A DNA stretch of 64,000 nucleotides from AC-49 sp963817035 (GCA_963817035.1 CAWFMM010000004.1:992001-1056000); one strand, 5' to 3'. Numbered from the stretch's first letter, positions 1-9,193 are shown. Numbers and translations: made by a program. Notes: generated by a model from the letters alone, not told the origin.

Positions 1-1
1 G

Positions 2-1189
2 AGCCGCGAGATCTGGTCCTACGGGTCGGGCTATGGTGGCAACGCGTTGCTGGGCAAGAAGTGCTTCGCGCTGCGGATCGCCTCGACGATGGCCCGCGAC
101 GAGGGCTGGATGGCCGAGCACATGCTGATCCTCAAGCTCACGTCGCCCGAGGGCGTCGTGAAGTTCGTCGCCGGCGCGTTCCCGAGCGCGTGCGGCAAGA
201 CCAACCTGGCGATGCTGGTCCCGACGATCGAGGGCTGGACCGTCGAGACGGTCGGCGACGACATCGCGTGGATGAAGTTCGGCGCCGATGGCCGCCTCTA
301 CGCGGTCAATCCCGAGTACGGCTTCTTCGGCGTTGCGCCAGGCACGGGGGAGGACACCAACCCCAACGCGATGGCGACGATCCACGACTCCACCGTCTTC
401 ACCAACTGCGCCAAGACCGACGATGGCGACATCTGGTGGGAGGGGATGACACCCGAGAAGCCGGCGCACCTGATCGACTGGAAGGGCAACGACTGGACGC
501 CCGACTCCGAGACGCCGGCCGCGCATCCCAACGCCCGCTTCTGCGTCAACGCCGACAGGTGCCCGTCGATTGCCGCCGAGTGGGAGGACCCGGCCGGTGT
601 GCCGATCGACGCGTTCCTGTTCGGTGGTCGCCGCGCGACCGTCGTGCCGCTCGTCCGCGAGGCGTTCGACTGGGAGCACGCGGTGTTCCTCGGCGCGACG
701 ATGAGCTCGGAGACGACGGCGGCCCAGGCCGGCGCCGTCGGCGCGCTGCGCTTCGACCCGATGGCGATGCTCCCGTTCTGCGGTTACAACATGGCCGACT
801 ACTTCGCCCACTGGCTGAAGATCGGCGAGACGCAGGGCGCCCAGCTCCCGCGCGTCTTCTACGTCAACTGGTTTCGCAAGGACGACGACGGTCACTTCCT
901 GTGGCCCGGGTTCGGCGAGAACAGCCGCGTGCTCGAGTGGGTCTTCCGGCGCTGCGAGGACGCCCTCGAGGCCATCGAGACCCCGATCGGACTTGTCCCG
1001 CGCCTGCAGGACCTCAACACCAAGGGGCTCGAGCTCGACCCCGAGGCGCTCGAGGACCTGCTGACCGTCGACACCGCGCTCGCCGCGGCGGAGCTCCCAC
1101 AGACGCGCGAGCACCTCGAGCGCTTCGGCGACCGTCTGCCGCAGTCGCTGCGCGACGAGCTGTCGGCGCTCGAGCAGCGCCTGGCGTAG
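2..1189 (+). CDS. pckG: GTP-dependent phosphoenolpyruvate carboxykinase, 5'-truncated by window edge
   Basis: C-terminal part of the GTP-type PEP carboxykinase, which converts oxaloacetate and GTP to phosphoenolpyruvate, GDP and CO2 in gluconeogenesis. The frame is open from base 2, reading REIWSYGSGYGGNALLGKKC, so the true start lies outside the window; about 395 residues are present of roughly 600 usual for the family. The nucleotide-binding loop AFPSACGKTNLA is at about residues 59-70 of the fragment, followed by the family motifs FFGVAPGTG and FLFGGRR. The TTG at base 47 is an internal Leu codon, not a start. A methyltransferase gene begins 3 bp after the stop. Family assignment is secure. 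Confidence 0.96.
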   Translation, partial: SREIWSYGSGYGGNALLGKKCFALRIASTMARDEGWMAEHMLILKLTSPEGVVKFVAGAFPSACGKTNLAMLVPTIEGWTVETVGDDIAWMKFGADGRLYAVNPEYGFFGVAPGTGEDTNPNAMATIHDSTVFTNCAKTDDGDIWWEGMTPEKPAHLIDWKGNDWTPDSETPAAHPNARFCVNADRCPSIAAEWEDPAGVPIDAFLFGGRRATVVPLVREAFDWEHAVFLGATMSSETTAAQAGAVGALRFDPMAMLPFCGYNMADYFAHWLKIGETQGAQLPRVFYVNWFRKDDDGHFLWPGFGENSRVLEWVFRRCEDALEAIETPIGLVPRLQDLNTKGLELDPEALEDLLTVDTALAAAELPQTREHLERFGDRLPQSLRDELSALEQRLA

Positions 1190-1192
1190 CCC

Positions 1193-1903
1193 GTGGCGCT
1201 CCCGTACGGCGACCTCGTCGCGCGTCACGGGCTCTCGGACAGTCACCGGCTCGTGCTCGCCGCGGTTCCCGACGGGAGCCGTGTGCTCGACGTCGGCTGC
1301 GCCACGGGCTATCTCGCGGAGGCGCTGCGCGAGCGCGGGTGCTGGGTGGTGGGCATCGAGCCCGACCCGTCGGCCGCGGCCGCTGCGCGACAGCGCTGCG
1401 ACGAGGTGATCAACGCCGATGTCGAGGACCCGGCCGTGCGCGTCGCGCTGCCCGGGCCGTTCGACGCGGTCGTCTGTGCTGACGTGCTGGAGCATCTCGC
1501 CGACCCCTGGAGCGCGCTCGCGGACCTCGTCGGACTGCTCGGTCCCGATGGCGTCGCCGTGGTGTCCGTGCCCAACGCGGTGCACTGGAACGCCCGCCGC
1601 CAGATCCTGCGCGGACGCTTTCCGCTCGATGACAGCGGCACGTTCGACCGCACCCACCTGCGCTGGTTCGACGGCCCCCACCTCCGTGAGCTCGTGGCCC
1701 GGGCCGGCCTGGTCGTGCTCGACGAGCGTCACACCTGCGCGCCGCTGCCGGCGGAGGCGCCGGTACGCCGGCTGCTGGGGGTCGATCCGCAGGCCGCCCC
1801 GGGATGGCTGCGCGCAGCGCGTCAGCGGCTGGCCGACCGTTGGCCCGGCGCGTTCGCGCTGCAGTACGTGCTGACCCTCACCACTCCTCAGGGCGTCAGC
1901 TGA
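1193..1903 (+). CDS. class I SAM-dependent methyltransferase
   Basis: A 236-residue Rossmann-fold methyltransferase of the UbiG-like class; the substrate cannot be read from the sequence. The SAM-binding motif I appears as VLDVGCATGYLA at about residues 25-36, an acidic motif II as VVGIEPD, and the post-motif DAVVCADVLEHL at about residues 93-104, all in standard order and spacing. The C-terminal part contains the TFDRTHLRWF segment seen in lipid and sugar methyltransferases. The GTG start lies 3 bp after the pckG stop, so the two are probably co-transcribed, although no functional link is evident. The end converges on the minus-strand gene that starts at 2464. Confidence 0.85.
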   Translation: MALPYGDLVARHGLSDSHRLVLAAVPDGSRVLDVGCATGYLAEALRERGCWVVGIEPDPSAAAAARQRCDEVINADVEDPAVRVALPGPFDAVVCADVLEHLADPWSALADLVGLLGPDGVAVVSVPNAVHWNARRQILRGRFPLDDSGTFDRTHLRWFDGPHLRELVARAGLVVLDERHTCAPLPAEAPVRRLLGVDPQAAPGWLRAARQRLADRWPGAFALQYVLTLTTPQGVS

Positions 1904-1909
1904 GCGAGC

Positions 1910-2464
1910 TCAGTGGCGGTCGTCGGCTGCCGCGGGCGGCCGCGACTCCTCGGCCAGCGACGTGATCGAGAGGTGGCCGCGGGCCGCCGCCTCGAGCACC
2001 TCGGTCGCCTCCTCCTGCGAGCGCGCGTAGAGCTCGACGAGCAGGTGCACGACGATCCGGTTGTCCTCCTCGTGCTTGTGGAAGCGCACGTGGGTGAAGA
2101 ACTCGCGCGTGCCGTGATCGCCGAACGCCGCGTAGCTCAGCGCGTCGCCGGCCTCGGGACCGGAGCACGTCTCGACCTCGTCGGCGTCGACCGCGACGGT
2201 GCATGACGCGACCCACGGCGTGCCGGCGATCATCCGCTCCCAGCGGTCCTCGATCGGCTCGACGCGGCCGTTTGAGAAGCCGAGGTGCGGCTGGTCGTGC
2301 ATGCACTCCAGGCACTGGACGACGGCCTCCTGCAACTCGTCGACGACATCGGCGCGCTCACCGGTCTCCGGGTTGATCCGGTGGATTCCCTCGTAGTGCA
2401 CCTGCACCTCGAGATCCTGTGACCAGCAGCGATAGCAGCGCAGCCAGGGCATGGTGGCGTCCAT
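1910..2464 (-). CDS. conserved hypothetical protein with two CxxC pairs
   Basis: A 184-residue soluble protein of unknown function. It has two cysteine pairs, CYRC at about residues 10-13 and CLEC at about residues 50-53, spaced as in a zinc-ribbon-like or structural metal site, then an acidic, His-containing C-terminal half with no membrane segment. It is transcribed toward the methyltransferase gene and ends 6 bp from it. The ATG at 2464 is the first in the frame and lies 36 bp from the end of the DipZ-like gene upstream on the same strand. I do not recognise a named family. A metal-binding role is inferred only from the cysteine spacing. Confidence 0.7.
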   Translation of the reverse strand: MDATMPWLRCYRCWSQDLEVQVHYEGIHRINPETGERADVVDELQEAVVQCLECMHDQPHLGFSNGRVEPIEDRWERMIAGTPWVASCTVAVDADEVETCSGPEAGDALSYAAFGDHGTREFFTHVRFHKHEEDNRIVVHLLVELYARSQEEATEVLEAAARGHLSITSLAEESRPPAAADDRH

Positions 2465-2500
2465 CGCTACATCGTACGGGCGGGTGGTGTCGCGCCCGTG

Positions 2501-4276
2501 CTACCCGAACGTGAACGAGTAGCCCTGAACCCCGGGCGCGGGCAGCAGTGTCAGCACGTGCCCGGCGTCCGCCGAGAGCGAGATGACCGAGTACAGCCGC
2601 TGGCCGGTGACGGTCAGCGCGCCGTGATGGACGTCGTCGCCCGCGTCGGCGGCTGAGATCGGCCTGCCATCGAGCAGCACCTCGACCGTATGGGGCTTGC
2701 CGTTGGGCGTGCCCAGCACGACATAGGTGTTCTTGGCGAAGACGTTGGCGTCGAGGCGCGCACGCGAGACCGCCTGCGCCGCTTCGCCGCCGACCTTCCA
2801 GATGCCCGAGTAGCGGAACTCGTTGGGCTGGAGGCCGGACTTCGGCGCGCCGTAGTCGTGGACGCCGGCGACCGGCGGCTCGGCGAAGCCGCTCGAGCGG
2901 TCAGGCTGACCGAGGTAGGTCTCGGGCGTCGCGACGTCGGTCACCGCGATGACGTGGCGTGGCTTGGCCTTGGCGCCGAGCTTCGTCCCGCGCTCGGCAA
3001 GGAGCTGGCGGATCTCGCGCTCCGTCTTGCCGTACTCGCCTTCGCCGAAGCCGACCGCCCGGACCTGGCCGCGCGCGTCGATCAGGTAGTGCGCCGGCCA
3101 ATACTGGTTGCCGTAGGCGCTCCAGGTGGCGAGGTCGTTGTCCTGCACAACGGGGTACTTGATGCCGTCGGTCGTGATCGCATGGGCGACGTTGCCGGCG
3201 TCGTGCTCGAACGTGAACTCGGGCGAGTGGACGCCGACGATCGTCAGGCCCTTGGACCGGTATGCCGTGTCCCACGCCTCCAGGTAGGGCAGCGTGCGGA
3301 TGCAGTTGATGCACGTGTAGGTCCAGAAGTCGACGAGCACGACGCGGCCGCGCAGGCCCTTGAGCGTCAGCGGCCTGTCGCCGGGTGTGTTGAACCAGCG
3401 CTGGTTCCCGGTGAAGTCGGGTGCGGGCCCGAGGACCGGCAGCGACGACTCCGTCGCCGCGTCTGCCTTGGGCGCCGTCGTGGTCTGGGCCTGCGCCTTG
3501 GTCTGGGCGACCTCGAAGCGCGAGCTCGGGCGCAGCTTGGTCAGGCGCCGGTCGACGCCGCCGGTCTTTTCGAGCGCGGCGGCGAGGTTGACGTCAGGGG
3601 CGTGTCGGGAGATCGCCTGCTCGAGGTTGATGTCGAGGTTCAGGACCATGATCAACGCGGTCGCGACGAGCAGCCCGCCGAGCACGCGCTGGATCGTCGC
3701 CCCGCCGAACGATGCCCGCGCCTTGTCGAGCAGCCTTCGCCCGCCGAGTGCGAGCCCGAGCAGGATGACCGCCGTGCCCGCGGCGTAGGCCATCGCGATC
3801 AGCAGGGTCTGAACCGTCGTGTGCTTGGACGCGCCGATCGAGATCACCGCGCCGAGGATCGGGCCGGTGCACGGCGTGTAGACGAAGCCGAGCGCGCCGC
3901 CGACGACCATCCCCGACCAGAAGCCGTCGCCCTTGGACCTCGGGCCCATCCGCGACAGGCCGGCCAGCGGCGCCTCGAGGCGCGTGGCCAGGCTCGGGAT
4001 GAGCAGCACGATGCCGAAACCGAAGACGATCGCGATCGCGACGTAGCGCAGGGCCGAGCTGCCCAGGCCGACGCCCTTGACCGCCGAGGCGAGGACGGCG
4101 ATCGAGATCGTGAAGGTGATCGCCAGGCCGAGCACGACGCCGAGCGGTCGGCGGCGTCCGCCCGTCGCCGTCGTCGAGAGCAGCGCGGGCAGGACCGGGA
4201 GCACACAGGGGCTCAGGGCCGCGCCCGCTCCGGCGAGGAGGGCGACGAGCAGCAGCACGGGGTCCATGGAATCCAT
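2501..4276 (-). CDS. DipZ-like CcdA/thioredoxin-domain membrane protein
   Basis: A 591-residue integral membrane protein combining a CcdA-type electron-transfer domain with a thioredoxin-like domain, as in mycobacterial DipZ. Residues 1-215 carry hydrophobic helices with the two CcdA cysteine motifs LSPCVLPVLP (about 21-30) and TPCTGPI (about 134-140). Residues about 285-425 form a redoxin domain with the WTYTCINC active site (CxxC near 322-325). Residues about 455-591 form a beta-rich domain like the C-terminal module of DipZ. It probably passes reducing equivalents across the membrane to extracytoplasmic thiols. ATG 4276 is chosen; a second ATG at 4267 is also possible. Confidence 0.88.
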   Translation of the reverse strand: MDSMDPVLLLVALLAGAGAALSPCVLPVLPALLSTTATGGRRRPLGVVLGLAITFTISIAVLASAVKGVGLGSSALRYVAIAIVFGFGIVLLIPSLATRLEAPLAGLSRMGPRSKGDGFWSGMVVGGALGFVYTPCTGPILGAVISIGASKHTTVQTLLIAMAYAAGTAVILLGLALGGRRLLDKARASFGGATIQRVLGGLLVATALIMVLNLDINLEQAISRHAPDVNLAAALEKTGGVDRRLTKLRPSSRFEVAQTKAQAQTTTAPKADAATESSLPVLGPAPDFTGNQRWFNTPGDRPLTLKGLRGRVVLVDFWTYTCINCIRTLPYLEAWDTAYRSKGLTIVGVHSPEFTFEHDAGNVAHAITTDGIKYPVVQDNDLATWSAYGNQYWPAHYLIDARGQVRAVGFGEGEYGKTEREIRQLLAERGTKLGAKAKPRHVIAVTDVATPETYLGQPDRSSGFAEPPVAGVHDYGAPKSGLQPNEFRYSGIWKVGGEAAQAVSRARLDANVFAKNTYVVLGTPNGKPHTVEVLLDGRPISAADAGDDVHHGALTVTGQRLYSVISLSADAGHVLTLLPAPGVQGYSFTFG

Positions 4277-4343
4277 TGTCTGTCATGACTACGGTCCGTT
4301 ACGCCGCTTGGACGTGTCCGTCACCGGATGTTCATCGACGCCC

Positions 4344-5333
4344 TCAGCCGCCGATGGCGGACATCGTGCGCGCCGGCTGGACGAAGCCGGGCTCGTTGAC
4401 GTGGTGCTTGAGCTCCTTGCGCCAGACCGCGTCACGAACGATCTGCTCGAGCTCATCGCCGCTCGCGCCGCCGCGCAGCGGATCGCGCAGGTCGGTCTCG
4501 TTGAGCGAGAACAGGCACGTGCGCAGCTTGCCGTCGGCCGTCAGCCGGATGCGGTTGCAGTCGTCGCAGAACGGCTCGGAGACCGGGTTGATGAAGCCGA
4601 TCCGCCCGGCGCCGTCGGCGAAGCGCCAGGTCCGCGCCGTCGCGCTCGCCTCGCGATCCTCGGGCTCGAGCGGGTAGACGGCGTGGATCGCCTCGCGGAT
4701 CTCGGCGCCGGTCAGGACGCTGTCGGGCGTCCAGCTGTGGTCGGCGTCCAGCGGCATGAACTCGATGAAGCGGATCTCGAACGGATGCTCGCGGGCGAAC
4801 TGGGCGAACGGGATTGCCTCCTGCTCGGTGAAGCCCCGGATCCCGACCGCGTTGACCTTGACCTTGACGTCGTGGGCGGCCAGCGCGTGCAGGCCGCGCA
4901 GGACCTGGGGCAGCGCGTCGCGGCGGGTCATCTGGAAGAAGCGGTCGCGCTGCAGCGAGTCGATCGAGACGTTGAAGCGCTTGACGCCCGCAGCGACCAG
5001 GGCGTCGGCGTCGCGTTCGAGCAGGTAGCCGTTCGTCGTGACGCTGAGATCGTTCAGGCCGGGGATCGACGCGATCTTCGCCGCGAGCAGTGGGAAGTCG
5101 CGGCGCACGAGCGGCTCGCCACCGGTCAGGCGGATGTCGCGGACGCCCATCTCGACCAGCAGCGCCATGAGGCGCTCGATCTCCTCGAAGGTCAGAACGC
5201 CGTCGCGATCGAGCCACGGGAGTCCCTCGGCGGGCATGCAGTACTGGCAGCGGAAGTTGCAGCGATCGGTGACCGAGAGGCGAATGTCGCCGATCCGGCG
5301 CCCGTGACCGTCCATGAGGGGTTCGCGTTGCAT
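4344..5333 (-). CDS. moaA: GTP 3',8-cyclase MoaA (molybdopterin biosynthesis)
   Basis: Radical SAM enzyme catalysing the first step of molybdenum cofactor synthesis, the rearrangement of GTP to the cyclic precursor of cPMP. The N-terminal cluster motif reads CNFRCQYC (Cx3Cx2C, about residues 22-29), followed by LTGGEPL for SAM binding. The C-terminal second cluster is FCDDCNRIRL plus a downstream RTCLFS cysteine, and the protein ends in GG as is typical. The ATG at 5333 gives 329 residues, the family length; the open frame continues upstream but that part is not MoaA-like. A second in-frame ATG at 5315 is possible. It lies 38 bp downstream of the small membrane ORF and is probably in the mutase operon. 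Confidence 0.95.
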   Translation of the reverse strand: MQREPLMDGHGRRIGDIRLSVTDRCNFRCQYCMPAEGLPWLDRDGVLTFEEIERLMALLVEMGVRDIRLTGGEPLVRRDFPLLAAKIASIPGLNDLSVTTNGYLLERDADALVAAGVKRFNVSIDSLQRDRFFQMTRRDALPQVLRGLHALAAHDVKVKVNAVGIRGFTEQEAIPFAQFAREHPFEIRFIEFMPLDADHSWTPDSVLTGAEIREAIHAVYPLEPEDREASATARTWRFADGAGRIGFINPVSEPFCDDCNRIRLTADGKLRTCLFSLNETDLRDPLRGGASGDELEQIVRDAVWRKELKHHVNEPGFVQPARTMSAIGG

Positions 5334-5371
5334 AGCCACTAAAGGATACGCGGGTGGCTGCGGGCTCCCAG

Positions 5372-5530
5372 TCAGCGCCGCACGATCACGAACACCGTCG
5401 CCAGAGCGAACGCGATCTGCCCGAACGACAGCGCGATCCCCAGCGACGACGCGCCAAACAATCCCGCCAACGCAGTGGCGACGACGAGCGCGCCGAACAT
5501 CACCGCCAGATCGACCCAGCGCGGGCTCAC
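5372..5530 (-). CDS. small 52-residue membrane peptide, coupled to the mutase gene
   Basis: An ORF starting at GTG 5530 whose start overlaps the stop of the upstream mutase gene in a GTGA arrangement, so it is very likely translated by coupling. The peptide is almost wholly hydrophobic: a start-proximal MSPRWVDLAVMFGALVVA segment forms one membrane helix, a second runs through ALSFGQIAFALATVF, and it ends VIVRR. Two short transmembrane helices with positive C-terminal residues are therefore predicted. I recognise no family. It sits between the ethylmalonyl-CoA mutase gene and moaA on the same strand. It is too short for usual ORF cut-offs, so evidence is the overlap and composition only. Confidence 0.65.
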   Translation of the reverse strand: MSPRWVDLAVMFGALVVATALAGLFGASSLGIALSFGQIAFALATVFVIVRR

Positions 5531-7512
5531 GCCGGCGTCGCGAGCCCGTTGCGTGTCGCGACGAGCGCGACGATGTCTGAGAGCGACTTGGTGATCGAGA
5601 AGTCCTTCGGGGTGTAGACGGCGGCCACACCGGCGTCCTTCAACCGCCGCGCATCGCTCTCGGGCACGATCCCGCCCACAACCAGCGGCACCTCGACGCC
5701 ACGCGAGCGCAGCGCCTCGATCACGGCCGGTATCAGCTCCATGTGGGAGCCCGAGAGGATCGACAGGCCGATCACGTCGACGTCTTCCTGCAGCGCGCTC
5801 TCAGCGATCTGGTCAGGCGACAGTCGGATGCCGTCGTAGACGACCTCCATGCCCGCGTCGCGTGCGCGCACGGCGATCTGCTCCGCGCCGTTGGAATGCC
5901 CGTCGAGTCCCGGCTTGCCCACGAGGATCTTCATCCGCCCGCCGAGCGCTTCGCTCAACCGGTTGACCTCGTCGCGCAGGATGAGCATCTCCTCGCTGCC
6001 CGCGCTCGGCGGCGAGCCGCCGACGCCGGTCGGTGCGCGGTACTCGCCGAACACGCCGCGCAGCGTCGCCGCCCACTCGCCGGTCGTCGCACCCGCCGCG
6101 GCGGCGGCGATCGTCGCGTCCATGATGTTCGCGTGCTCGTCTGCGGCGGCCGCGGCGAGCACGTCGAGCGCCGCGTCGACCGCGGCCTGGTCGCGCCCCG
6201 AGCGCCACGCGGCGACCGCGTCGCGCTGCTGAGCTTCGAGCGCAGGGTCGACCACCAGGATCCCGCCCTCGGCGTCAGCGGTCAGCGGCGACTCCTCGGT
6301 CTCGCGGTAGCGGTTCAGCCCGACGATCACGTGGTCGCCCGACTCAATCCGCGCCAGCCGCTTGCGGTGGGACTCGACGAGCCCCGCCTTCATGTAGTCG
6401 ACGGCCGCGACCGCGCCACCGTGGCGCTCGACGTTGCCCATCTCCTCGCGCGCCCCGGTCAGCAGCTCCTCGACGAGTCCCTCCATCACGTGCGAGCCCT
6501 CGAACAGATCGGGGTAGTCGAGCAGGTCGGTCTCGTAGGCGAGCACCTGCTGGATGCGCAGCGACCACTGCTGATCCCACGGCCGCGGCAGGCCGAGCGC
6601 CTCGTTCCACGCGGGAAGCTGGATCGCCCGCGCGCGGGCGTTGCGCCCGAGCGTCACCGCCAGCGCCTCCAACACGATCCGCTGAACGTTGTTCTCGGGC
6701 TGGGACTCGGTCAGGCCCAGCGAGTTGACCTGGACGCCGTAGCGGAAGCGCAGTGCGCGCTCGTCGGTCACGCCATAGCGCTCCCGGCCCAGCTCCTCCC
6801 ACAGAATTCCCATCGCCCGCAGCTTCGCGTGCTCCTCGACGAACCGCACGCCGGCGTTGACGAAGAACGAGATCCGCGCGAAGACCCGGGTCATCAGCGA
6901 CTCGTCGACGCGCTCGCGGACCGCATCCAACACCGCGATCGCGTTGCTCATCGCGTAGGCGATCTCCTGGACCGGCGTCGCCCCGGCCTCCTGCAGGTGG
7001 TACGAGCAGATGTTGATCGGGTTCCAGCTTGGGACGTGCTCGACGGTGTAGGCGACCATGTCGGCGATCAGCCGCATCGACGGGCCGGGCGGGAACGCGT
7101 ACGTGCCGCGGGCGAGGAACTCCTTGAGGATGTCGTTCTGGGTCGTGCCGGTCAGCGACGCCTCGTCGACGCCGTTCTCGCGCGCGACGACGATGTACAG
7201 CGCCAGCAGCCACGCGGCCGTCGCGTTGATCGTCATCGAGGTGTTCATGTCGCCGAGCGGGATGCCGTCCATCAGCGTGTGCATGTCGCCCTTGTGGGCG
7301 ATCGGCACGCCGACCTTGCCGACCTCGCCGCGGGCGAGCGGGTCGTCGGGGTCATAGCCGGTCTGCGTCGGGAGGTCGAACGCGACCGACAGTCCCGTCT
7401 GGCCCTTGGCGAGGTTGCGCCGGTAGAGCGCGTTGGACGCCTTCGCGGTCGAATGCCCCGCGTAGGTACGCATCATCCAGGGGGCGTCGCGTCGTGGAAG
7501 GCGGTGGTCCAT
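5527..7512 (-). CDS. ecm: ethylmalonyl-CoA mutase, MeaA/Ecm type, with C-terminal B12 domain
   Basis: A 661-residue coenzyme-B12-dependent acyl-CoA mutase converting ethylmalonyl-CoA to methylsuccinyl-CoA in the ethylmalonyl-CoA pathway. The N-terminal barrel reads RTYAGHSTAKASNALYRRNL and SVAFDLPTQTGYD, then WNPINICSYHLQEAGATP, wording that matches MeaA/Ecm rather than methylmalonyl-CoA mutase (which has NSISISGYH at that place). The cobalamin-binding domain at about residues 525-655 has the DxHxxG motif in GLDGHSNG. The length is close to MeaA and shorter than single-chain methylmalonyl-CoA mutases (about 720). ATG 7512 faces a divergent methyltransferase start 12 bp away. The crotonyl-CoA carboxylase/reductase gene 2.4 kb further on supports the pathway assignment. 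Confidence 0.9.
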   Translation of the reverse strand: MDHRLPRRDAPWMMRTYAGHSTAKASNALYRRNLAKGQTGLSVAFDLPTQTGYDPDDPLARGEVGKVGVPIAHKGDMHTLMDGIPLGDMNTSMTINATAAWLLALYIVVARENGVDEASLTGTTQNDILKEFLARGTYAFPPGPSMRLIADMVAYTVEHVPSWNPINICSYHLQEAGATPVQEIAYAMSNAIAVLDAVRERVDESLMTRVFARISFFVNAGVRFVEEHAKLRAMGILWEELGRERYGVTDERALRFRYGVQVNSLGLTESQPENNVQRIVLEALAVTLGRNARARAIQLPAWNEALGLPRPWDQQWSLRIQQVLAYETDLLDYPDLFEGSHVMEGLVEELLTGAREEMGNVERHGGAVAAVDYMKAGLVESHRKRLARIESGDHVIVGLNRYRETEESPLTADAEGGILVVDPALEAQQRDAVAAWRSGRDQAAVDAALDVLAAAAADEHANIMDATIAAAAAGATTGEWAATLRGVFGEYRAPTGVGGSPPSAGSEEMLILRDEVNRLSEALGGRMKILVGKPGLDGHSNGAEQIAVRARDAGMEVVYDGIRLSPDQIAESALQEDVDVIGLSILSGSHMELIPAVIEALRSRGVEVPLVVGGIVPESDARRLKDAGVAAVYTPKDFSITKSLSDIVALVATRNGLATPA

Positions 7513-7524
7513 CCGCCGGATTGT

Positions 7525-8340
7525 ATGGTGCCAACCGTGACGAGCTCGCTGTTCACCCGCGCCCGCACATCGCTGACGATGCGGGGCCTCGATGCCGCCG
7601 ACGCGCTACGAGGACACCGTGATCCGCGTGTGCCGCCACGGCGGATGGACTTTGTCGGCCACAGCGACTTCGTCGCGACCGGCGACGAGTTCCTGGCGCA
7701 TTTTGTCACCCTCGGTGGTCTGGGCCCGGACGAGCGCGTGCTCGACGCCGGGTGCGGAATCGGCCGGATGGCCCGGCCGCTGGCCGGCTACCTCGCGGAC
7801 GCCGGCTCCTACGACGGCTTCGACGTCAACGCCGACGGGATCGCGTGGTGTGAGCTGCGTTACCGCGACCGGCCGAACTTCCATTTCGTCCTGTCCGACA
7901 TCCGCAACGCGGTCTACAACCCGGGCGGATCGCTCGCGGCCGGCGAGTACCGCTTTCCCTACGACGACGACTCCTTCGACTTCGTGTTCGCGACGAGCCT
8001 GTTCACCCATCTCGTCACCGGCGAGGCGCTGCACTACCTCGACGAGGTGGCCCGCGTGCTGGCGCCGCGCGCCCGGGTACTGCTCACGTTCTTCGTCCTG
8101 GACGAAGAGTCGCGCTCGCTCATCGATAGCGGACGCTCCGCCCGGGCCTTCGTGGCGCTCGACGACCACAGCGCGGTCGTCGACCCGGAGCTGCCGGAAG
8201 CCGCGATCGCCTACGACAAGGCGTGGCTCCTCGAGGCCTTCGAGGCGCGCGGACTGCGGGACCTCGTCGTTCACCCGGGTTCATGGAGTGGCCGCGAGCC
8301 GGCGACCAGCTACCAGGACATCGTCACGGCGCATGTCTGA
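7525..8340 (+). CDS. class I SAM-dependent methyltransferase
   Basis: A 271-residue methyltransferase with motif I as VLDAGCGIGRMARPL near residues 72-86, the acidic motif II in GFDVNADG, and motif IV as DFVFATSLFTHL. The substrate is unknown. ATG 7525 gives a protein of ordinary length. GTG 7528 and GTG 7537 are alternatives, and the very long open frame upstream is antisense to the mutase gene and not coding. It diverges from the mutase with only 12 bp between starts, so promoters must overlap the coding ends or the leaders are very short. Its stop overlaps the start of the downstream metallo-hydrolase gene by 8 bp, indicating an operon. Confidence 0.83.
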   Translation: MVPTVTSSLFTRARTSLTMRGLDAADALRGHRDPRVPPRRMDFVGHSDFVATGDEFLAHFVTLGGLGPDERVLDAGCGIGRMARPLAGYLADAGSYDGFDVNADGIAWCELRYRDRPNFHFVLSDIRNAVYNPGGSLAAGEYRFPYDDDSFDFVFATSLFTHLVTGEALHYLDEVARVLAPRARVLLTFFVLDEESRSLIDSGRSARAFVALDDHSAVVDPELPEAAIAYDKAWLLEAFEARGLRDLVVHPGSWSGREPATSYQDIVTAHV

Positions 8341-9161
8341 TCCCGTCTCGCGCGAGATCGACGTTCTGCACCTTGGCGTGCCCCACGTGATCTGCTGCCA
8401 TCAGGTCGGCGATGTGATCGTCGACCCCGGGCCGGAGTCGGCGCACGCGCACGCTGCTCGAGGCGCTCCAGGAGCCGCCGCGGGCCATCCTCCTGACCCA
8501 CATCCACTTCGACCACGCCGGGGCGACCGGCGCGCTCGTGCGCCGCTGGCCGCACGTCGAGGTCTGGGTTCACGAGCGCGGCGCGCGGCATATCGTGGAT
8601 CCCGAGCGGCTCGTGGCGAGCGCACGGCGTCTGTACGGCGACGACTTCGACCGGCTCTGGGGCGAGGTCATCCCGGTCCCGGCCGAGAACCTGCGCGTCC
8701 TGCAGGGGGGAGAGCAGGTCGGCGACTGGCGCGTCGCGTACACGCCGGGCCACGCGTCGCACCACGTCGCCTACCTCGACGAGCGCACCGGTGCCGCATT
8801 CTGCGGCGACGTCGCCGGAGCGCGGATCGGTGACGGCCCGACGATCGCGCCGACGCCGCCGCCCGACATCGACCTCGTGGCGTGGGCGCAGTCGATCGAC
8901 GCGATCGCCGCCTGGGAGCCGCAGGCGCTCGCGATCACCCATTTCGGCACGTTCACGGACGTCTCCGAGCAGTTCGAGGCGCTGCGCGTCGGCCTGCGCG
9001 AATGGGGCGAGCGCGCTCGCGAGCTGGGCGACGAGGAGTACCGGCGCGCGATCCGCGCGACCTGGGCCGGCGTCAGCGAGGCTGCCGCCTACGACGCGGC
9101 GGTTCCGGCCGCGACACTGTGGTCGGGGCTCGATCGCTACTGGGCCAAGCGCGAGGCCTGA
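8333..9161 (+). pseudogene. MBL-fold metallo-hydrolase interrupted by a +1 frameshift
   Basis: A metallo-beta-lactamase-fold hydrolase split over two frames. From ATG 8333 the first frame gives about 36 family-like residues ending GDVIVDPGPES; the second frame resumes with ARTLLEALQEPP and then THIHFDHAGAT, the metal-binding HxHxDH motif, with further ligands in TPGHASHH and FCGDVAG and ITHFGTF near the end. The shift falls at about 8441-8450 in a GCGCACGCGCAC stretch, where one base too many is present. Removing one base restores a protein of about 275 residues. The start overlaps the methyltransferase stop by 8 bp. Either a recent mutation or a base-calling error; programmed frameshifting is less likely. 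Confidence 0.8.
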
Positions 9162-9193
9162 CCGTCCACGAATTCGCGATACGCTGCGGGATC

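Noticed and set aside
47..1189. A start codon (TTG 47) for the PEP carboxykinase gene
   Set aside because: The frame and family sequence continue unbroken to base 2, so the TTG is an internal Leu codon and the gene is cut by the window edge.
5743..8340. Very long plus-strand open frame over the ecm gene
   Set aside because: The part before 7525 is antisense to a clearly coding gene, is Arg/Asp/Val-rich without family motifs, and is a usual high-GC shadow; only the 3' part is a methyltransferase gene.
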